Positions 5,007 through 5,787 of a stretch of 5,787 nucleotides of DNA are shown here, piece by piece; the first letter of the stretch is position 1; every line of letters begins with the position of its first letter. The stretch is from CAZILN01 sp964540005. GTDB lineage: Bacteria; Bacteroidota; Bacteroidia; Bacteroidales; SM23-62. Position numbers and translations under genes: made by a program. The notes below the pieces were generated by a model, which ran no database searches, was not told the origin of the DNA, and saw only the letters and a list, made by a program, of their open reading frames with translations. The DNA lies in the NCBI GenBank assembly GCA_964540005.1, contig CAZILN010000352.1, positions 1 through 5,787 on the forward strand, in the 5' to 3' direction.

Positions 5007-5787
5007 GTGTTAAAGAACCTCCGTATTCAGAATTATGCCCTGATCAGGCAGCTGGATATTGATTTTGAGAGCGGTTTTACCATAATTACCGGTGAGACGG
5101 GAGCAGGAAAATCAATCTTGCTGGGTGCACTGGCTCTGTTGCTCGGACAAAGGGCCGATGCCGGTATACTGTTTGACAAGTCAAAGAAATGCATAGTTGA
5201 AGCATCTTTCGCTATTGCTGAGTACGGTTTTCAGGGTTTTTTCGAGGAACATGATATAGATTACGATAAGCTGACTATAATTCGAAGGGAAATTGCAGCC
5301 TCAGGAAAATCCCGGGCCTTCATTAATGATACGCCGGTCACTCTTCCGGTGATCAAAACCCTGGGCTTGCTGCTTGTCGATATTCATTCCCAGCACCAGA
5401 ACCTTCAGCTGGGGAACAGGCAGTTCCAGCTTATGGTGGTTGATACTGTAGCAGGAAACAATGAAATGCTTAATGGTTATAAGGAAAAATTCAGGGAATA
5501 CCGGGAGCTTATTGAACGCATAGAGGATTTGCTAGTACAGGCGAAGAAGGCCAGGACTGACCTGGAATATCTGCAATTCCAGTACGAGCAGCTCGAGGGG
5601 GCTAAGCTTGTAGAAGGAGAACTGCGTGAGCTGGAAGAAGAAGCCTCTGTACTGAATAATGCCGAGGAGATCAAGCGCAATCTCCTTTTTGTAACAAACA
5701 GCATTTCTGAGGACGAAACAGGAATACTGTCCAGGCTGAGGGAAAGTATTAACTCGCTTGAAGGGATACTGGAATATTATCCGAAAG
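5007..5787 (+). CDS. recN: DNA repair ATPase RecN, N-terminal part, runs off right edge
   Basis: RecN is an SMC-like ATPase that acts on the nucleoid in double-strand break repair with RecA. The window holds the first 260 codons of a protein usually about 550 residues long. It begins VLKNLRIQNYALIRQLDIDFESG (initiator Val read as Met), followed by Walker A GETGAGKS at 29-36, LLGQRAD at 46-51, a DKSKKCIVEASF strand near 57-68, REIAASGKSRAFIND near 94-108 and the DIHSQHQNLQL segment near 125-135 that holds the Q-loop-like region. From about residue 155 the chain becomes a charged coiled coil (KEKFREYRELIERIEDLL...). Walker B, the signature motif and the C-terminal lobe lie beyond the window. 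The start is GTG 5007, which fits the family N-terminus exactly and has AGGAG 6 nt upstream. It is the last visible gene of the rightward cluster, 99 nt after the PorD-like gene. Confidence 0.95.
   Translation, partial: MLKNLRIQNYALIRQLDIDFESGFTIITGETGAGKSILLGALALLLGQRADAGILFDKSKKCIVEASFAIAEYGFQGFFEEHDIDYDKLTIIRREIAASGKSRAFINDTPVTLPVIKTLGLLLVDIHSQHQNLQLGNRQFQLMVVDTVAGNNEMLNGYKEKFREYRELIERIEDLLVQAKKARTDLEYLQFQYEQLEGAKLVEGELRELEEEASVLNNAEEIKRNLLFVTNSISEDETGILSRLRESINSLEGILEYYPK

Overview
The window looks like chromosomal core DNA from a member of the phylum Bacteroidota, probably a Bacteroidales or Marinilabiliales type organism. The gene families are ones I associate with that phylum: short-form AMP nucleosidase, a BamD lipoprotein, the atypical omega/Rpb6-like subunit, CoaBC of the PAMD/ASG type, and DUF4835/PorD. 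The promoter elements fit the Bacteroidota TTG-N18/19-TAnnTTTG pattern, and most starts lack a Shine-Dalgarno sequence. I see no sign of mobile DNA, phage, CRISPR or tRNA/rRNA genes.

Left part (1-659): the first 139 codons of a PLP-dependent alpha-oxoamine-synthase-like enzyme lie on the minus strand and run off the left edge. A divergent, AT-rich intergenic region follows, carrying one promoter-like element for each direction. The plus-strand side leads into an AMP nucleosidase gene (660-1430), which is preceded by AGGAG and a three-codon mini-ORF whose stop overlaps the amn start.

Right part (1475-5787): a promoter-like element at 1475-1504 precedes five genes in one direction: bamD, an omega-like RNA polymerase subunit gene, coaBC, a DUF4835/PorD-like gene and recN (5' part only). 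Gaps are 72 nt, 17 nt, an 8-nt overlap and 99 nt, and no hairpin terminator is visible, so one long transcript is plausible. The products act in different places: outer-membrane protein assembly, transcription, coenzyme A synthesis, a periplasmic protein probably tied to type IX secretion, and DNA break repair. This looks like a conserved mixed-function housekeeping cluster rather than a dedicated pathway. recN starts at GTG and is the one gene with a canonical AGGAG at normal spacing.

I found no convincing new biological system. The points most worth checking are the altered active-site residues of the CoaC domain (Asp and Ser where E. coli has Asn125 and Cys158), the two small upstream ORFs at the amn and bamD starts, and the PorD-like gene sitting between coaBC and recN.
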